Of a DNA stretch of 64,000 nucleotides, positions 12,417 through 22,410 are shown piece by piece. Origin of the DNA: Pseudomonas flavescens. GTDB taxonomy: Bacteria; Pseudomonadota; Gammaproteobacteria; Pseudomonadales; Pseudomonadaceae. Under the pieces are notes generated by a model, which was given only the letters and a program-made list of their open reading frames with translations, did no database searches and was not told the origin of the DNA. Positions within the stretch are counted from its first letter, which is position 1, and each line of letters opens with the position of its first letter. The position numbers and the translations under genes are program-made. The stretch covers positions 2,976,001 to 3,040,000 of the forward strand of contig NZ_JACBYV010000001.1 in NCBI RefSeq assembly GCF_013408425.1, written 5' to 3'.

Positions 12417-12617
12417 TAGATCGTGCCGGGAAATGCCGGACGCGGGATCACTCTCACTCTCTTATCAACAGACGCCATGAAAGCATGTATTTAGTGGCTT
12501 TCAAGGAACTAATTTTTTCAAAACCATGAAAAATACCATGCAGGATAAAAATCACTTCTTAGGGCTAGCGTCGCCAAGATACATGCACTTAGAGGACGGC
12601 CCGCAGAAAGGAGACGC

Positions 12618-12764
12618 ATCAGCACGGCAAGCTCAAAAACTGCTCCCTCAGCGCAGACTTCGGCAAGCAATACGATGGCATCGACGGACCAGCCTGAAAA
12701 GCCTCTGCCATTGCCTCATCGTGACCACGATCTCTCACGTTCTTATCTCTGGCATATCATCTGA
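12618..12764 (+). pseudogene. Possible remnant of a gene start (unrecognised)
   Basis: A 48-codon plus-strand frame reads ISTASSKTAPSAQTSAS... ending DHDLSRSYLWHII-stop. An AAGGAG ribosome-site sequence lies 4 to 5 bases before the first codon, but that codon is ATC, not a start. The composition is more protein-like than the other frames here. It could be a truncated, start-mutated gene; the family was not recognised and the call is weak. Confidence 0.25.
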
Positions 12765-12984
12765 ATGAATCGCCCCCCATTTCCAGAGATCCTCAAGCCT
12801 CAAGATGGTCCCCCAACGGCGGTGAGACCGTCCTCTTTTCGCCAGTTTCAAGCCACAGCGAAGGGCCGCTTCTGGCCGACTCCTGCCTGTCGAGGGACCA
12901 AAGCGTGCTGGTCAATTCCAATGGATATAAACGGCTGGCCAGTCGCTGCAACTTTCAAACCCAGCGACATAATCCTTTTAGCCT

Positions 12985-13428
12985 CTACACGACACCCGCT
13001 TTATTGTCGGTCTCATAAGCGCCCACCAGCAACACACCGCGCTTGGGCGTACACGCCAGCAACGCCGTGGCGCCAAGCAAGGCTTGTGCTTCCTGCAGGC
13101 GCTCTGGCAGCAGCAGGCCTTCGGCGGCATTGAAATCGCCCGCCAGTATCAGCGTGTGCTCATGCTCGGCGACAGGCACCCAATCCAGCTGGCTCAGGCG
13201 CTGGCGTAAAGCCGCCAGCGCAGACTGATGAAAGTCTGCCCGCTGCGCGACATCCACCTCACTGGCCGACACATACGCCACGGTTTCGCCCTGATCGATG
13301 GCATACGCCAGCAACGGCGCCTGGGCGGGCGATACCGACACAGACAACGGCGAAAGAAGCAGACCATGCTCATTGGCCTGCTCTTGCCAGGTGGCGGCTT
13401 TCAACAACGGCGTGACGACGTTGGACAT
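12985..13428 (-). CDS. Conserved-looking protein of unknown function (147 aa)
   Basis: The 147-residue frame has ordinary coding composition (MSNVVTPLLKAATWQEQANEHGLLLSPLSV...) with mixed alpha/beta character, no signal peptide and no membrane segment. Family not recognised. Its start is 3 bases after the stop of the beta-propeller gene upstream, so the two are almost certainly translated from one mRNA. Paired small and propeller proteins of unknown function are sometimes effector/immunity or toxin-linked, but nothing in the sequence proves that here. Confidence 0.7.
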   Translation of the reverse strand: MSNVVTPLLKAATWQEQANEHGLLLSPLSVSVSPAQAPLLAYAIDQGETVAYVSASEVDVAQRADFHQSALAALRQRLSQLDWVPVAEHEHTLILAGDFNAAEGLLLPERLQEAQALLGATALLACTPKRGVLLVGAYETDNKAGVV

Positions 13429-13431
13429 CCC

Positions 13432-14550
13432 TCAACCCCGACGATGAGGTGACGAATAGGGCTTTTTCCAGGTGAAGCACTGAATATCGCCGGCAGGCTG
13501 GTGGTAGACCACCCAGTCGCCACTCACCTCGATGGTATTGGCAATGGTCCCGGCCGATGCCTGCCAAACCTCCGCGCCGGTGTACTTGTCCCAGGCGCGG
13601 GGTCGGCGCTCCTCCAGACCGAACACAAGGTCGCCATCGGTATTCGCGGCGAGCATTTCATCGTTGCTTTTGCGTGCCCAAAGCTGGACTCCATCAACCG
13701 TGGATAAGCAGAGTACGAAGCCGCTGCTGTTGACGTTACTCAAGAGGACGGTGCCGCCACGGGCGCTGATGTAGCGCGGAAATGCCTGATTTTTGTACTT
13801 CATGCCAGCCAGTAGCGTTTGCATGAACGCGGTATTGAAGTAAGCAAACTCGCCGACGAGGGTGAAAGAGGTCAAATCAATGACCAGTACATGATCACCT
13901 GCCAGCACGTAGAGCGTGTCGCCGTCACGCGAAGTCGGAGCCAGGGTAACGCCAGGCGCAAACTCGAAACGGTCCAGAGGAATTTCGAGCTTCACGGTTT
14001 TTTCAGTGAGTGAGTACACACAGAAAACCGGAGCAGACAGTCGTACTCCGTAAATCAGGCCGTCAGCGGCCGGCATGAAATACTGGATATCGATGTCAAC
14101 ATGATCGACCACCTTGCCGTTCTCGACGATATCCAGGCCACGGCTGTAGTCATTCCAGCCAAAAGCGCGGTAAATCCGTTTGCCGTCGTAGACAAAGCGG
14201 CCGTCGATTGCCCATTCAGGGTTGGCGACCGCTTCATGCTCGCTGTAACGCGGCTGCCAGTCAGTCACATCAATCAGTTCGGGGGATTCCCCATAGACAT
14301 ACAACAAGCCACTCTTCAGAAACATCGGGCGCCAGCGTGGCTCCGACTTGCGGCTCAGACGTGCCGGCACATCGTCCTCTAGGCCGTTGTACCGAGGCAG
14401 GTCAAAAGCCTTGAAGTAACGCTCACCCTCGGCGTCTTTACTGCTGTACAGCACATACAGTTGATCACCACCAATAGCGGTGGATACCACACCGTTGAAT
14501 TTCTGCGCAAAGCGAAAGGTCGCTTTTTTCGCGGGGATACCTACTGCCAT
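13432..14550 (-). CDS. Predicted beta-propeller protein, function unknown
   Basis: A 372-residue protein with repeated short strands typical of PQQ/WD-like propellers (GDQLYVLYSS, SGLLYVYGESPELIDV, GDTLYVLAGDHVLVIDL, GVQLWARKS, GDLVFGLEERRPRAWDKYTGAEVWQAS). There is no signal peptide, so it is probably cytoplasmic. It is the middle gene of a minus-strand series: the remnant gene ends 1 base upstream (TAAAATG) and the 147-residue gene follows after 3 bases. No partner or substrate can be inferred. Confidence 0.72.
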   Translation of the reverse strand: MAVGIPAKKATFRFAQKFNGVVSTAIGGDQLYVLYSSKDAEGERYFKAFDLPRYNGLEDDVPARLSRKSEPRWRPMFLKSGLLYVYGESPELIDVTDWQPRYSEHEAVANPEWAIDGRFVYDGKRIYRAFGWNDYSRGLDIVENGKVVDHVDIDIQYFMPAADGLIYGVRLSAPVFCVYSLTEKTVKLEIPLDRFEFAPGVTLAPTSRDGDTLYVLAGDHVLVIDLTSFTLVGEFAYFNTAFMQTLLAGMKYKNQAFPRYISARGGTVLLSNVNSSGFVLCLSTVDGVQLWARKSNDEMLAANTDGDLVFGLEERRPRAWDKYTGAEVWQASAGTIANTIEVSGDWVVYHQPAGDIQCFTWKKPYSSPHRRG

Positions 14551-14551
14551 T

Positions 14552-14800
14552 TTATTTGCCCTTAGTCGTCAACGGGTCAATGACCTCGGAAAGCACTTTA
14601 AAGGAAATATCTTTCTTGCAATCAAAACCCGCGCTCGGGAACGGCTTGATCGCCTGCAGGCAAGCCTCAATAACCCACGTCTTGCGCTGGTTAACCTTAG
14701 CCGGTGTGTCGAACGCATCCTTCATCCACTCAGCTGTAGATAGACATTCGTCATCTAGGGCAAGCTGATGTGGCAGGCAGTTATTAGCTTCGTGAATCTA
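14552..14800 (-). pseudogene. 3' remnant of a gene upstream of the beta-propeller gene
   Basis: One minus-strand frame is open from the stop at 14798-14800 to TAA at 14552-14554. It has clear coding character (...DDECLSTAEWMKDAFDTPAKV... to ...SEVIDPLTTKGK). The only ATG (14723-14725) would give 57 residues and lacks a spaced ribosome site, while protein-like sequence continues upstream of it to the stop. It therefore looks like the C-terminal end of a longer gene whose 5' part was lost. The stop lies 1 base before the propeller ATG, so the original operon coupling survives. Family not recognised. Confidence 0.5.
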
Positions 14801-15200
14801 GCTGAAAAAGGGCAGCGGATCCGTCCGACAACAAATGGAATTGACCGCCCTTACAAGGTACAGAGCATACTGCGAGCAAAATGGGGGCTGCGGCTAGCAT
14901 TGACCGCTATAGGCCAACCCCAACCCGCTGGCCACAGGCGGAAACCGGCCTATTGGCGACCGGCAGCTTTTGGCCGATAGCGGCCTGTCATCTACATCTG
15001 CTCTTGGCCGGTAGTTGCCCCTCGTCACCGGCGACTGCTATCGACCCAAAACGAACATCCGTCGCAGCGCACGCTCTGCACCACGTTGGGTCCGGTTATA
15101 CCTCGGCTTGTTAGCCGGACCGAGCGGCTCTAAGATCGAACCATCTCAAGGTCATAGCCGGCCATGCGCTGCGCTGTGGATGGCAACAAAGGATCCTTCA
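14801..15200. other. Gene-free spacer with degenerate TTGGCCG repeats
   Basis: About 400 bp without a supported gene. It carries two related 20-bp units (14966-14985 and 15000-15019; both GCTYTTGGCCGRTAG-like) with a 34-bp period and further TTGGC-rich dyads. The junction of the truncated gene falls at its left end, consistent with rearrangement. Confidence 0.45.
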
Positions 15201-16385
15201 GTGAAAATTCGAGAAATGTTTTGCGGGCTGGCCATATTGGCGATGGCCAGCCCGGTACTGGCGAACAAGTACATCATCGACATGCAGGGTGAATCGCCCA
15301 ACCGCGTGATCGTGTATGCCAATGCGGAGGATATCGCCAGACTGGGTGGCAGTGCATTCTCCCAAACGCTGATCCGAGGGATGGAGCTGGAACTGGTCTA
15401 CGAGGCGGCGGACAAGCCTCATTGGACGGTCATGGCGGCGCAATTCGAATGCCCCAACATGAATCGCATGATCATGCCGGACTTGAACGGAAGCAATGTG
15501 CGGGTTCCGAAAGATGTCGAGATCAAACTTGCATCCTTGCCGGAGGTAGACACCATCAGGTTCCGTTCCAATGGAGGTGGAACCTGGTCCCGGAAGAAGG
15601 ACAGGTACGAAGCAACACAACCCACGGATTGGCAGACGACCTCGAGCTACACCTTGCTGCAGGCCTATCGCATTGCCTGTCAGCCGGATGCTTTCTCGAG
15701 CGCACTGCAGGCGTCGGGTAACCCGGACCGCTCCATCAATAACGAACTGCTTGCAAAAAATATGGAAGGGCTGGGCATCCATGTTTTGGGCGCGGTTCCG
15801 ATAGGTACTGGTGAGGATGCGGCGGATTTCACCTGGAAGCACATCTGGAAGGACGCGGTACGTCCACCCTCGGTAGCCGCGCGGGAAATGACGCCGGATG
15901 AAATCGCCGGACTCAAACGAAACATGGCCGAGCTCAAGTCGAGAGTTGACCGTGAAGCAGATGAGACCAATGCAACGCTCAAGAAGCTTGGCGGAGAACT
16001 TTCCTTTACCACCAAGGCTGCGCAATTGCGCGGCAAGCGCAAGCTGTCGCGGGCCGAGTCAACGCTGGTCCAGCTGTGGGTGGGGAAGACAGAACACGAT
16101 GTGGTCGTGGCGAACGGGCCGCCGGCAATCAATGATGCCGGTGGGATGCGCTTTCTTTCCTACGGCAGTTCGTACGACAACCAGGTGCAGTGGGTGAATG
16201 CTTTCAATGGCGCCCCAATGGGCACGGCGGGCGGTTGGCAGTATTGCAACGTGCGCTATGTCCTGATGCCGGACGAGTCGGACAACGTATACAAGGTTGT
16301 CGATGTCCGGGTGACGGCTGACTCTGCAGGGGATACCCGCGGCATGCATGCCTGCGCCGACATCATGAACGCGCCCGGCCAATAG
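15201..16385 (+). CDS. Exported protein of unknown function (394 aa)
   Basis: The GTG at 15201 is chosen because it has AAAGGATC upstream and begins a good signal peptide (MKIREMFCGLAILAMASPVLA, then NKYIIDM); the frame extends upstream without such features. The mature protein has an N-terminal mixed domain, a predicted coiled-coil stretch (about residues 230-265, EIAGLKRNMAELKSRVDREADETNATLKKLGGEL) and a C-terminal domain with paired cysteines (QYCNVRYV, MHACADI). Probably periplasmic. Family not recognised. It converges with another exported orphan at 16438-17010. Confidence 0.72.
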   Translation: MKIREMFCGLAILAMASPVLANKYIIDMQGESPNRVIVYANAEDIARLGGSAFSQTLIRGMELELVYEAADKPHWTVMAAQFECPNMNRMIMPDLNGSNVRVPKDVEIKLASLPEVDTIRFRSNGGGTWSRKKDRYEATQPTDWQTTSSYTLLQAYRIACQPDAFSSALQASGNPDRSINNELLAKNMEGLGIHVLGAVPIGTGEDAADFTWKHIWKDAVRPPSVAAREMTPDEIAGLKRNMAELKSRVDREADETNATLKKLGGELSFTTKAAQLRGKRKLSRAESTLVQLWVGKTEHDVVVANGPPAINDAGGMRFLSYGSSYDNQVQWVNAFNGAPMGTAGGWQYCNVRYVLMPDESDNVYKVVDVRVTADSAGDTRGMHACADIMNAPGQ

Positions 16386-16413
16386 ACGGCACGGTAAGGC
16401 GGTGTAACGTACT

Positions 16414-16437
16414 GCCCCGGAGCTGTAGTCCGGGGGC
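16414..16437. terminator. Possible terminator hairpin between convergent genes
   Basis: GCCCCGGA (16414-16421) pairs with TCCGGGGC-like sequence (16429-16437, one extra G) across a 7-base loop. It is centred between two converging stops but lacks a strong T-run. Confidence 0.4.
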
Positions 16438-17010
16438 TTACTTTACCCGCACCGCCATGCATTCCTTCAAACGCCTATAGGCGGCCTGCACGGCAATGGG
16501 TTTTATATCGACCATGGACTTGCCATCCATGCCGATGGTGTAGTGGGCAGTGTCGCTTTTATCCTTCAGAACCGAGTCAAACTTGAGCGACAGGATGAAA
16601 CCCCCTCCCTGGCCGTCACTGCCGGGTATCTGGTAGGCCCCGACATCAGCATTGCCCAGCCCATTGCCGAATGTGACTCTTACGGTCTTAGGGGCTTTTA
16701 CCTGGGGAATGTCCTTGCTGTTGAACCACAGCATCCCGTCGCCTTTTTTGGCCATTTCGGCATCCCACGGACCTGCAATTTTCAGCGAGGCCGTCTCGGT
16801 GATGAAACCTACGGAGCACTGGTAGCCATCGTTCACCGCCTTGTGCGACAGCACCCAAATGCCTTCCTTGCTTTTGTAGAACGGCGTGTTTGCCATTTTC
16901 CCGTCATTCGCCGAGTTGCCACCACCCAACAGTTCCGTTGGTACCTGCGCCATCAAGGCCGTAGGAAGCAGTGCAAGCATGCATGCGGCGATGCGGGGGC
17001 GGAGTTTCAT
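16438..17010 (-). CDS. Exported protein of unknown function (190 aa)
   Basis: The ATG at 17008-17010 follows GAGAGAAC and begins a signal peptide (MKLRPRIAACMLALLPTALMA, then QVPTELLGG); starting further upstream would bury it. The mature part (about 170 residues) is soluble with two cysteines (YQCSVGF, LKECMAV). Family not recognised. It converges on the exported 394-residue protein; the pair sits alone between a gene remnant and the guaA-side spacer. Confidence 0.7.
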   Translation of the reverse strand: MKLRPRIAACMLALLPTALMAQVPTELLGGGNSANDGKMANTPFYKSKEGIWVLSHKAVNDGYQCSVGFITETASLKIAGPWDAEMAKKGDGMLWFNSKDIPQVKAPKTVRVTFGNGLGNADVGAYQIPGSDGQGGGFILSLKFDSVLKDKSDTAHYTIGMDGKSMVDIKPIAVQAAYRRLKECMAVRVK

Positions 17011-17406
17011 GTCGGCGTTCTCTCGGGGCGGTCTGCACATCTGGGAACGACCTGCTGGCCGTCGTGTGACTTCGGTACATTCTGCTGGAATGCCCTATTA
17101 GCGGCAAGCACGGGTGGCCGGCGACCAGCAGCGTAGCCAGTGTAGTGGGCAGTGCACACAGCCGAGCTTGTGCGCGCGGCTGTGCCCCATAGGAGTACCG
17201 GTAACTTGGCTGAAGTGATGGACTGGGAATTTGATGGATATGTCCCCGCTTGACGTGACCAGCGAGGGTTGCTGTTCGCTACTACTGGTGTGCTGCGATC
17301 ACTGGTTTTCCAAAGCAGGGGCCAGAGTAGGGAGCACCCCGGCTTCCCAGCGGCTTACCAACCCATCCCGAACACCCGCGCATTGACCCGCCCTACTCGC
17401 GGCTCC

Positions 17407-17444
17407 GCCGGAATAGCTCAGTTGGTAGAGGGGCGCATTCGTAA
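17407..17444 (+). pseudogene. 5' half of tRNA-Thr(CGU)
   Basis: GCCGGAATAGCTCAGTTGG begins a standard tRNA: acceptor strand, D-arm, then GCGCA-TTCGTAA, the 5' anticodon stem and loop with anticodon CGT. After the loop the sequence departs (AGCCTCC...), so the 3' anticodon stem, T-arm and acceptor end are missing. It cannot fold as a tRNA. The downstream terminator at 17490-17520 may be the one the intact gene used. Confidence 0.75.
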
Positions 17445-17489
17445 AGCCTCCAGCGCAGTTCCAAAACGATGTTTACAAGCAACACCGAA

Positions 17490-17520
17490 CAAGGCCTGCT
17501 AACGAGGGCCTTTGTTTTTT
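17490..17520 (+). terminator. Intrinsic terminator downstream of the tRNA fragment
   Basis: AAGGCC (17491-17496) pairs with GGCCTT (17507-17512), followed by TGTTTTTT. Confidence 0.7.
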
Positions 17521-17670
17521 CAGGTCTTTTTAATTGATATGGACGAGAACCGCCCAAGCTGGAAATGAGCGCATCGCCCGCGCGTTGGCTTAGCCCCGTT
17601 AGCTGCCGGATACCAAAGACAGCAGTCGGCCACTACCCCCGGCACAAGCTCCTGCCTGGAACTTAGCTGG

Positions 17671-17714
17671 CTCGGATACCATGCCTAGAACGCTCCACCA
17701 AGCATGGTACCGAG
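17671..17714. repeat. 13-bp inverted repeat in the guaA-proximal spacer
   Basis: CTCGGaTACCATGC (17671-17684) and GCATGGTACCGAG (17702-17714) pair over 13 bp with one bulged base and a 17-base loop. Function unknown. Confidence 0.6.
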
Positions 17715-17827
17715 ATAAATCTTATGACTTAGCCTTTTCGAGCCATGCGAAAGACCATTAACAATACAGAGCACATCAGTCCAGAATCAGATTTTATCTT
17801 TATAAATCAAAATATTAAGAAAAAATC

Positions 17828-19405
17828 CTACTCCCACTCAATGGTCGCTGGCGGCTTGCTCGATACGTCGTAGGTGACGCGGGAGATGCCGTCGATTTCG
17901 TTGATGATGCGGCCGCTGACGGTTTCCAGCAGTTCGTACGGCAGGTGTGCCCAGCGGGCGGTCATGAAGTCGATGGTTTCCACCGCACGCAGGGCCACGA
18001 CCCAGGCGTAACGACGGCCGTCACCGACCACGCCAACCGATTTCACCGGCTGGAACACCACGAACGCCTGGCTGACCTTGTGGTACCAGTCGGCCTTGCG
18101 CAGTTCTTCGATGAAGATGTGGTCGGCACGACGCAGCAGGTCGGCGTATTCCTTCTTCACTTCACCGAGGATGCGCACGCCCAGGCCCGGGCCCGGGAAT
18201 GGGTGGCGGTAGACCATGTCGTAGGGCAGGCCCAGCTCGAGGCCGAGGCGACGCACTTCGTCCTTGAACAGCTCGCGCAATGGCTCGACCAGCTTGAGGT
18301 TCATTTCCTCGGGCAGGCCGCCGACGTTGTGGTGCGACTTGATCACGTGCGCCTTGCCGCTCTTGGCGCCAGCGGACTCGATCACGTCCGGGTAGATGGT
18401 GCCTTGGGCCAGGAACTGGATGTTGTCGAGCTGGCTGGCCTGGGCATCGAACACGTCGATGAAGGTGCGGCCGATGATCTTGCGCTTCTTCTCCGGGTCG
18501 GCTTCGCCGGCCAGGTTGTCGAGGAACTGCGCCTCGGCGTTGGCGCGGATCACCTTGACGCCCATGTTCTCGGCGAACATGGCCATCACCTGCTCGCCTT
18601 CGTGCAGGCGCAGCAGGCCGTTGTCGACGAATACGCAGGTCAGCTGATCGCCGATGGCCTTGTGCAGCAGCGCCGCGACCACCGAGGAGTCTACACCGCC
18701 GGACAGGCCGAGCAGTACGTTGGCATCGCCGACCTGGGCGCGCACCTGGGCGATGGCATCTTCGGCGATTTTCGACGGCGTCCACAGGGCTTCACAGCCG
18801 CAGATGTCGAGAATGAAGCGCGACAGGATGCGTTCGCCCTGCTTGGTGTGAGTCACTTCCGGGTGGAACTGCACGCCGTAGTAGTTACGGTCGTCGTCGA
18901 ACATGCCGGCAATCGGGCAGCTTGGCGTGCTGGCCAGCACATGGAAGCCAGCCGGGATCTCGGTAACCTTGTCGCCGTGGCTCATCCAGACGTCCAGGCC
19001 GAATACGCCGTCGGCATCGACATGGTCTTCGATGCCGTCGAGGATGCGGCTCTTGCCGACCACATCGACGCGGGCGTAACCGAATTCGCGCAAGTCGGAG
19101 CCGGCCACTCGGCCACCGAGCTGCTCGGCCATGGTCTGCATGCCGTAGCAGATGCCGAATACCGGCACGCCGAGGTCGAATACCGCTTGCGGGCAACGCG
19201 GGCTGTTGGCTTCGTGTACCGACTCCGGGCCACCGGCGAGGATGACGCCGCGCGGTGCGAATTCGCGAATCGCGTCATCGTCCATGTCGAACGGGTGCAG
19301 TTCGCAATACACGCCGATCTCGCGCACGCGGCGGGCGATCAGCTGGGTGTACTGGGAACCGAAATCGAGGATCAGGATGCGGTGAGCGTGAATGTCGAGG
19401 GCCAT
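17828..19405 (-). CDS. guaA: GMP synthase (glutamine-hydrolysing)
   Basis: Converts XMP, ATP and glutamine to GMP. The 525 residues are the normal full length. The N-terminal class I glutamine amidotransferase domain has catalytic Cys86 (VFGICYGMQ) and HPEVTHT. The ATP-pyrophosphatase domain has the P-loop [12 protein letters not shown], and the C-terminal dimerisation domain ends [10 protein letters not shown]. It follows guaB by 78 bases on the same strand, the usual guaBA operon. The 3' end is intact but borders AT-rich foreign-looking sequence. Confidence 0.98.
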   Translation of the reverse strand: MALDIHAHRILILDFGSQYTQLIARRVREIGVYCELHPFDMDDDAIREFAPRGVILAGGPESVHEANSPRCPQAVFDLGVPVFGICYGMQTMAEQLGGRVAGSDLREFGYARVDVVGKSRILDGIEDHVDADGVFGLDVWMSHGDKVTEIPAGFHVLASTPSCPIAGMFDDDRNYYGVQFHPEVTHTKQGERILSRFILDICGCEALWTPSKIAEDAIAQVRAQVGDANVLLGLSGGVDSSVVAALLHKAIGDQLTCVFVDNGLLRLHEGEQVMAMFAENMGVKVIRANAEAQFLDNLAGEADPEKKRKIIGRTFIDVFDAQASQLDNIQFLAQGTIYPDVIESAGAKSGKAHVIKSHHNVGGLPEEMNLKLVEPLRELFKDEVRRLGLELGLPYDMVYRHPFPGPGLGVRILGEVKKEYADLLRRADHIFIEELRKADWYHKVSQAFVVFQPVKSVGVVGDGRRYAWVVALRAVETIDFMTARWAHLPYELLETVSGRIINEIDGISRVTYDVSSKPPATIEWE

Positions 19406-19483
19406 GACTAGTTCTCGTCAGTGGTAAGCAGAAACAACGCGGGGCTGTCGATAACAGCCCCGCTTACAGGTATTACCGAAGCA

Positions 19484-21019
<1,536 letters not shown>

Positions 21020-21199
21020 TGTAAAGAATGGATATCGACCGTTCGGCAATTAATATCAATGATTCTCAGCTGGCGGGGAACCGATGAGCATTCATGCAGC
21101 CTGATCTATTCAGGCTCAGGGAAGAGCTCCCCCTCCCCTTGCAACGCCGCACCACTGGCGGATCGCCATACCAGGCAGGGCGTTGCCTGCGTAATAAAC

Positions 21200-21736
21200 C
21201 TAGGCGCTTACCAGCGCGACGGGATACCCCAGCCGTTCGGCGAACTCTTCGAGAAAGGCAGGCGTGAACCGCGCATCGGCCCAGCCATTGAAGATGAAAC
21301 CCAGGTTGGAAAAGCCGCAAGGCTGCAGGAACAGGAAACCGTTGATGTCGTCTTCGTGCCTGCATTCGGGGCAGGTGAAGTTGTCGGTTTCTCCTGGCGA
21401 CCACTCGTCCAGGCTTTCGAACAACGCCTCGCCGATCTCCTTGCGGCATTCGGGGCAACCCGCCTCTTCGAGGAAACCGTCGACGGGCGTGTAGATGCAG
21501 CGCCGGTAGATGACTTCCAGCCCATTGACAGCCTGGCCGAACGGCAGCCGCTCGGCGAACTCGACCACCCTGCTCGCTCCAGGCGCGATGGCGTAGGCCA
21601 TGCCATTGCGCCCACAGGTGGTCGGCAGCGCCTCGACGATATCGCGCTTGGCCAGCCAGCGAAGAATCTGCTGCGCCTTGCGCTCGTGGCCGGGGAAGCT
21701 GGAAATCCGCGGAACGACGATACTCTGAGTAGCCAT
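21200..21736 (-). CDS. Conserved hypothetical protein with two CPEC zinc-ribbon-like motifs
   Basis: The start at 21736 (MATQSIVVPRISSFPG) gives 178 residues; frames reaching further upstream are unlikely. Two cysteine pairs (GCPECRKE and TCPECRHED) suggest a bound zinc. Similar Pseudomonas proteins have been annotated as sugar ABC transporter ATPases, but there is no Walker A motif here, so that name is unsupported. Soluble, single-gene unit, role unknown. Confidence 0.75.
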   Translation of the reverse strand: MATQSIVVPRISSFPGHERKAQQILRWLAKRDIVEALPTTCGRNGMAYAIAPGASRVVEFAERLPFGQAVNGLEVIYRRCIYTPVDGFLEEAGCPECRKEIGEALFESLDEWSPGETDNFTCPECRHEDDINGFLFLQPCGFSNLGFIFNGWADARFTPAFLEEFAERLGYPVALVSA

Positions 21737-21857
21737 GCCCTTGCCTTCGGGGGAACCGTAAACCGCGAAGCTTAGGGGTTGCCGGCAGCGGATCACAAGC
21801 CGCATGACGCTCGGCCGACGGCCTGCAGCGTGGCAGGCCGTGGCCAAAGCCAGGCGA

Positions 21858-22322
21858 TTAGCGGCAGGCCAGTTCGCTGGCCTGGCGGCGCTGGAAGTAA
21901 CGCTCGCGCAGGCTGTCGTAAGCCAGGTTGTAGCCCAGGGTGTAGGGCAGGAAGAACAGGATCAGGCCGATATCCAGGAAGAATGCCGCCACCAGGCTGA
22001 TCGACAGCCACCAGGCCGCCAGCGGTACCAGCACCAGAATCAGGCCAGCCTCGAACAGCAGGGCATGGCTGATCCGCGCCCACAGGCCGCGCTCGAAACC
22101 CATGCGGCGCTGCGCGGCGTCGAACATGACGTTGAAGATCATGTTCCAGAACATGGCGATGGCCGAGAACATCAGCGTCAGGGCGCCCATGTGCGCCAGG
22201 GATTTACCCATGGCCCAGGCCAGCAACGGCGCGCACACCACCACGGCGATCACTTCGAACAGGGTTGCATGCAGCACGCGCTCCTTGAAGGAGCGACGGG
22301 CGATCTGATTGGACTGACTCAT
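21858..22322 (-). CDS. PACE-family multidrug efflux transporter (AceI-like)
   Basis: A 154-residue inner-membrane protein made of two tandem bacterial transmembrane pair domains (four helices): ERVLHATLFEVIAVVVCAPLLAWAMG and SHALLFEAGLILVLVPLAAWWL. PACE pumps such as AceI export chlorhexidine and related biocides by proton exchange. A LysR regulator is encoded divergently, the same arrangement as aceI/aceR, so induction through that regulator is likely. Substrate range is inferred. Confidence 0.88.
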   Translation of the reverse strand: MSQSNQIARRSFKERVLHATLFEVIAVVVCAPLLAWAMGKSLAHMGALTLMFSAIAMFWNMIFNVMFDAAQRRMGFERGLWARISHALLFEAGLILVLVPLAAWWLSISLVAAFFLDIGLILFFLPYTLGYNLAYDSLRERYFQRRQASELACR

Positions 22323-22361
22323 TTTTGATGACTCGCAAGGTAACGTCGATGGGGCTATCCT

Positions 22362-22410
22362 CATCGGAAAAACAGCCAGAGCAAAGTTTCCAGCCATCGG
22401 AAAAACCGAT
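22362..22410. promoter_or_regulatory. Direct repeats and palindrome in the PACE/LysR intergenic region
   Basis: CATCGGAAAAAC occurs twice (22362-22373 and 22395-22406). The second copy is part of the inverted repeat ATCGG-AAAAA-CCGAT (22396-22410) ending directly at the LysR start codon. Candidate binding sites of the LysR protein for autoregulation and pump control. Confidence 0.5.

Larger units (their letters stand above)
12294..12984. other. Spacer with a terminator and possible gene relics
   Basis: About 690 bp. It contains the terminator of the GGDEF-EAL gene and the 48-codon frame at 12618-12764 described separately. The rest (12765-12984) reads as degraded sequence with no supported gene. 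Confidence 0.5.
17011..17827. other. Long spacer abutting the guaA 3' end
   Basis: About 820 bp with no supported protein gene. It contains an imperfect hairpin at 17157-17184, the tRNA-Thr fragment at 17407-17444, a terminator at 17490-17520, an inverted repeat at 17671-17714 and a strikingly AT-rich stretch (about 17750-17827) directly next to guaA. It looks like the edge of an insertion. Confidence 0.6.

Noticed and set aside
12526..12768. An 80-residue plus-strand frame
   Set aside because: Composition is not protein-like, there is no ribosome site, and another frame in the same stretch fits coding better.
17157..17184. Hairpin CACAGCCG...CGGCTGTG as a terminator
   Set aside because: No T-run on either strand and no gene ending nearby that needs it.
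21200..21736. Sugar ABC transporter ATPase annotation sometimes given to this family
   Set aside because: No Walker A, signature or Walker B motif; only two CPEC zinc-type motifs are visible.
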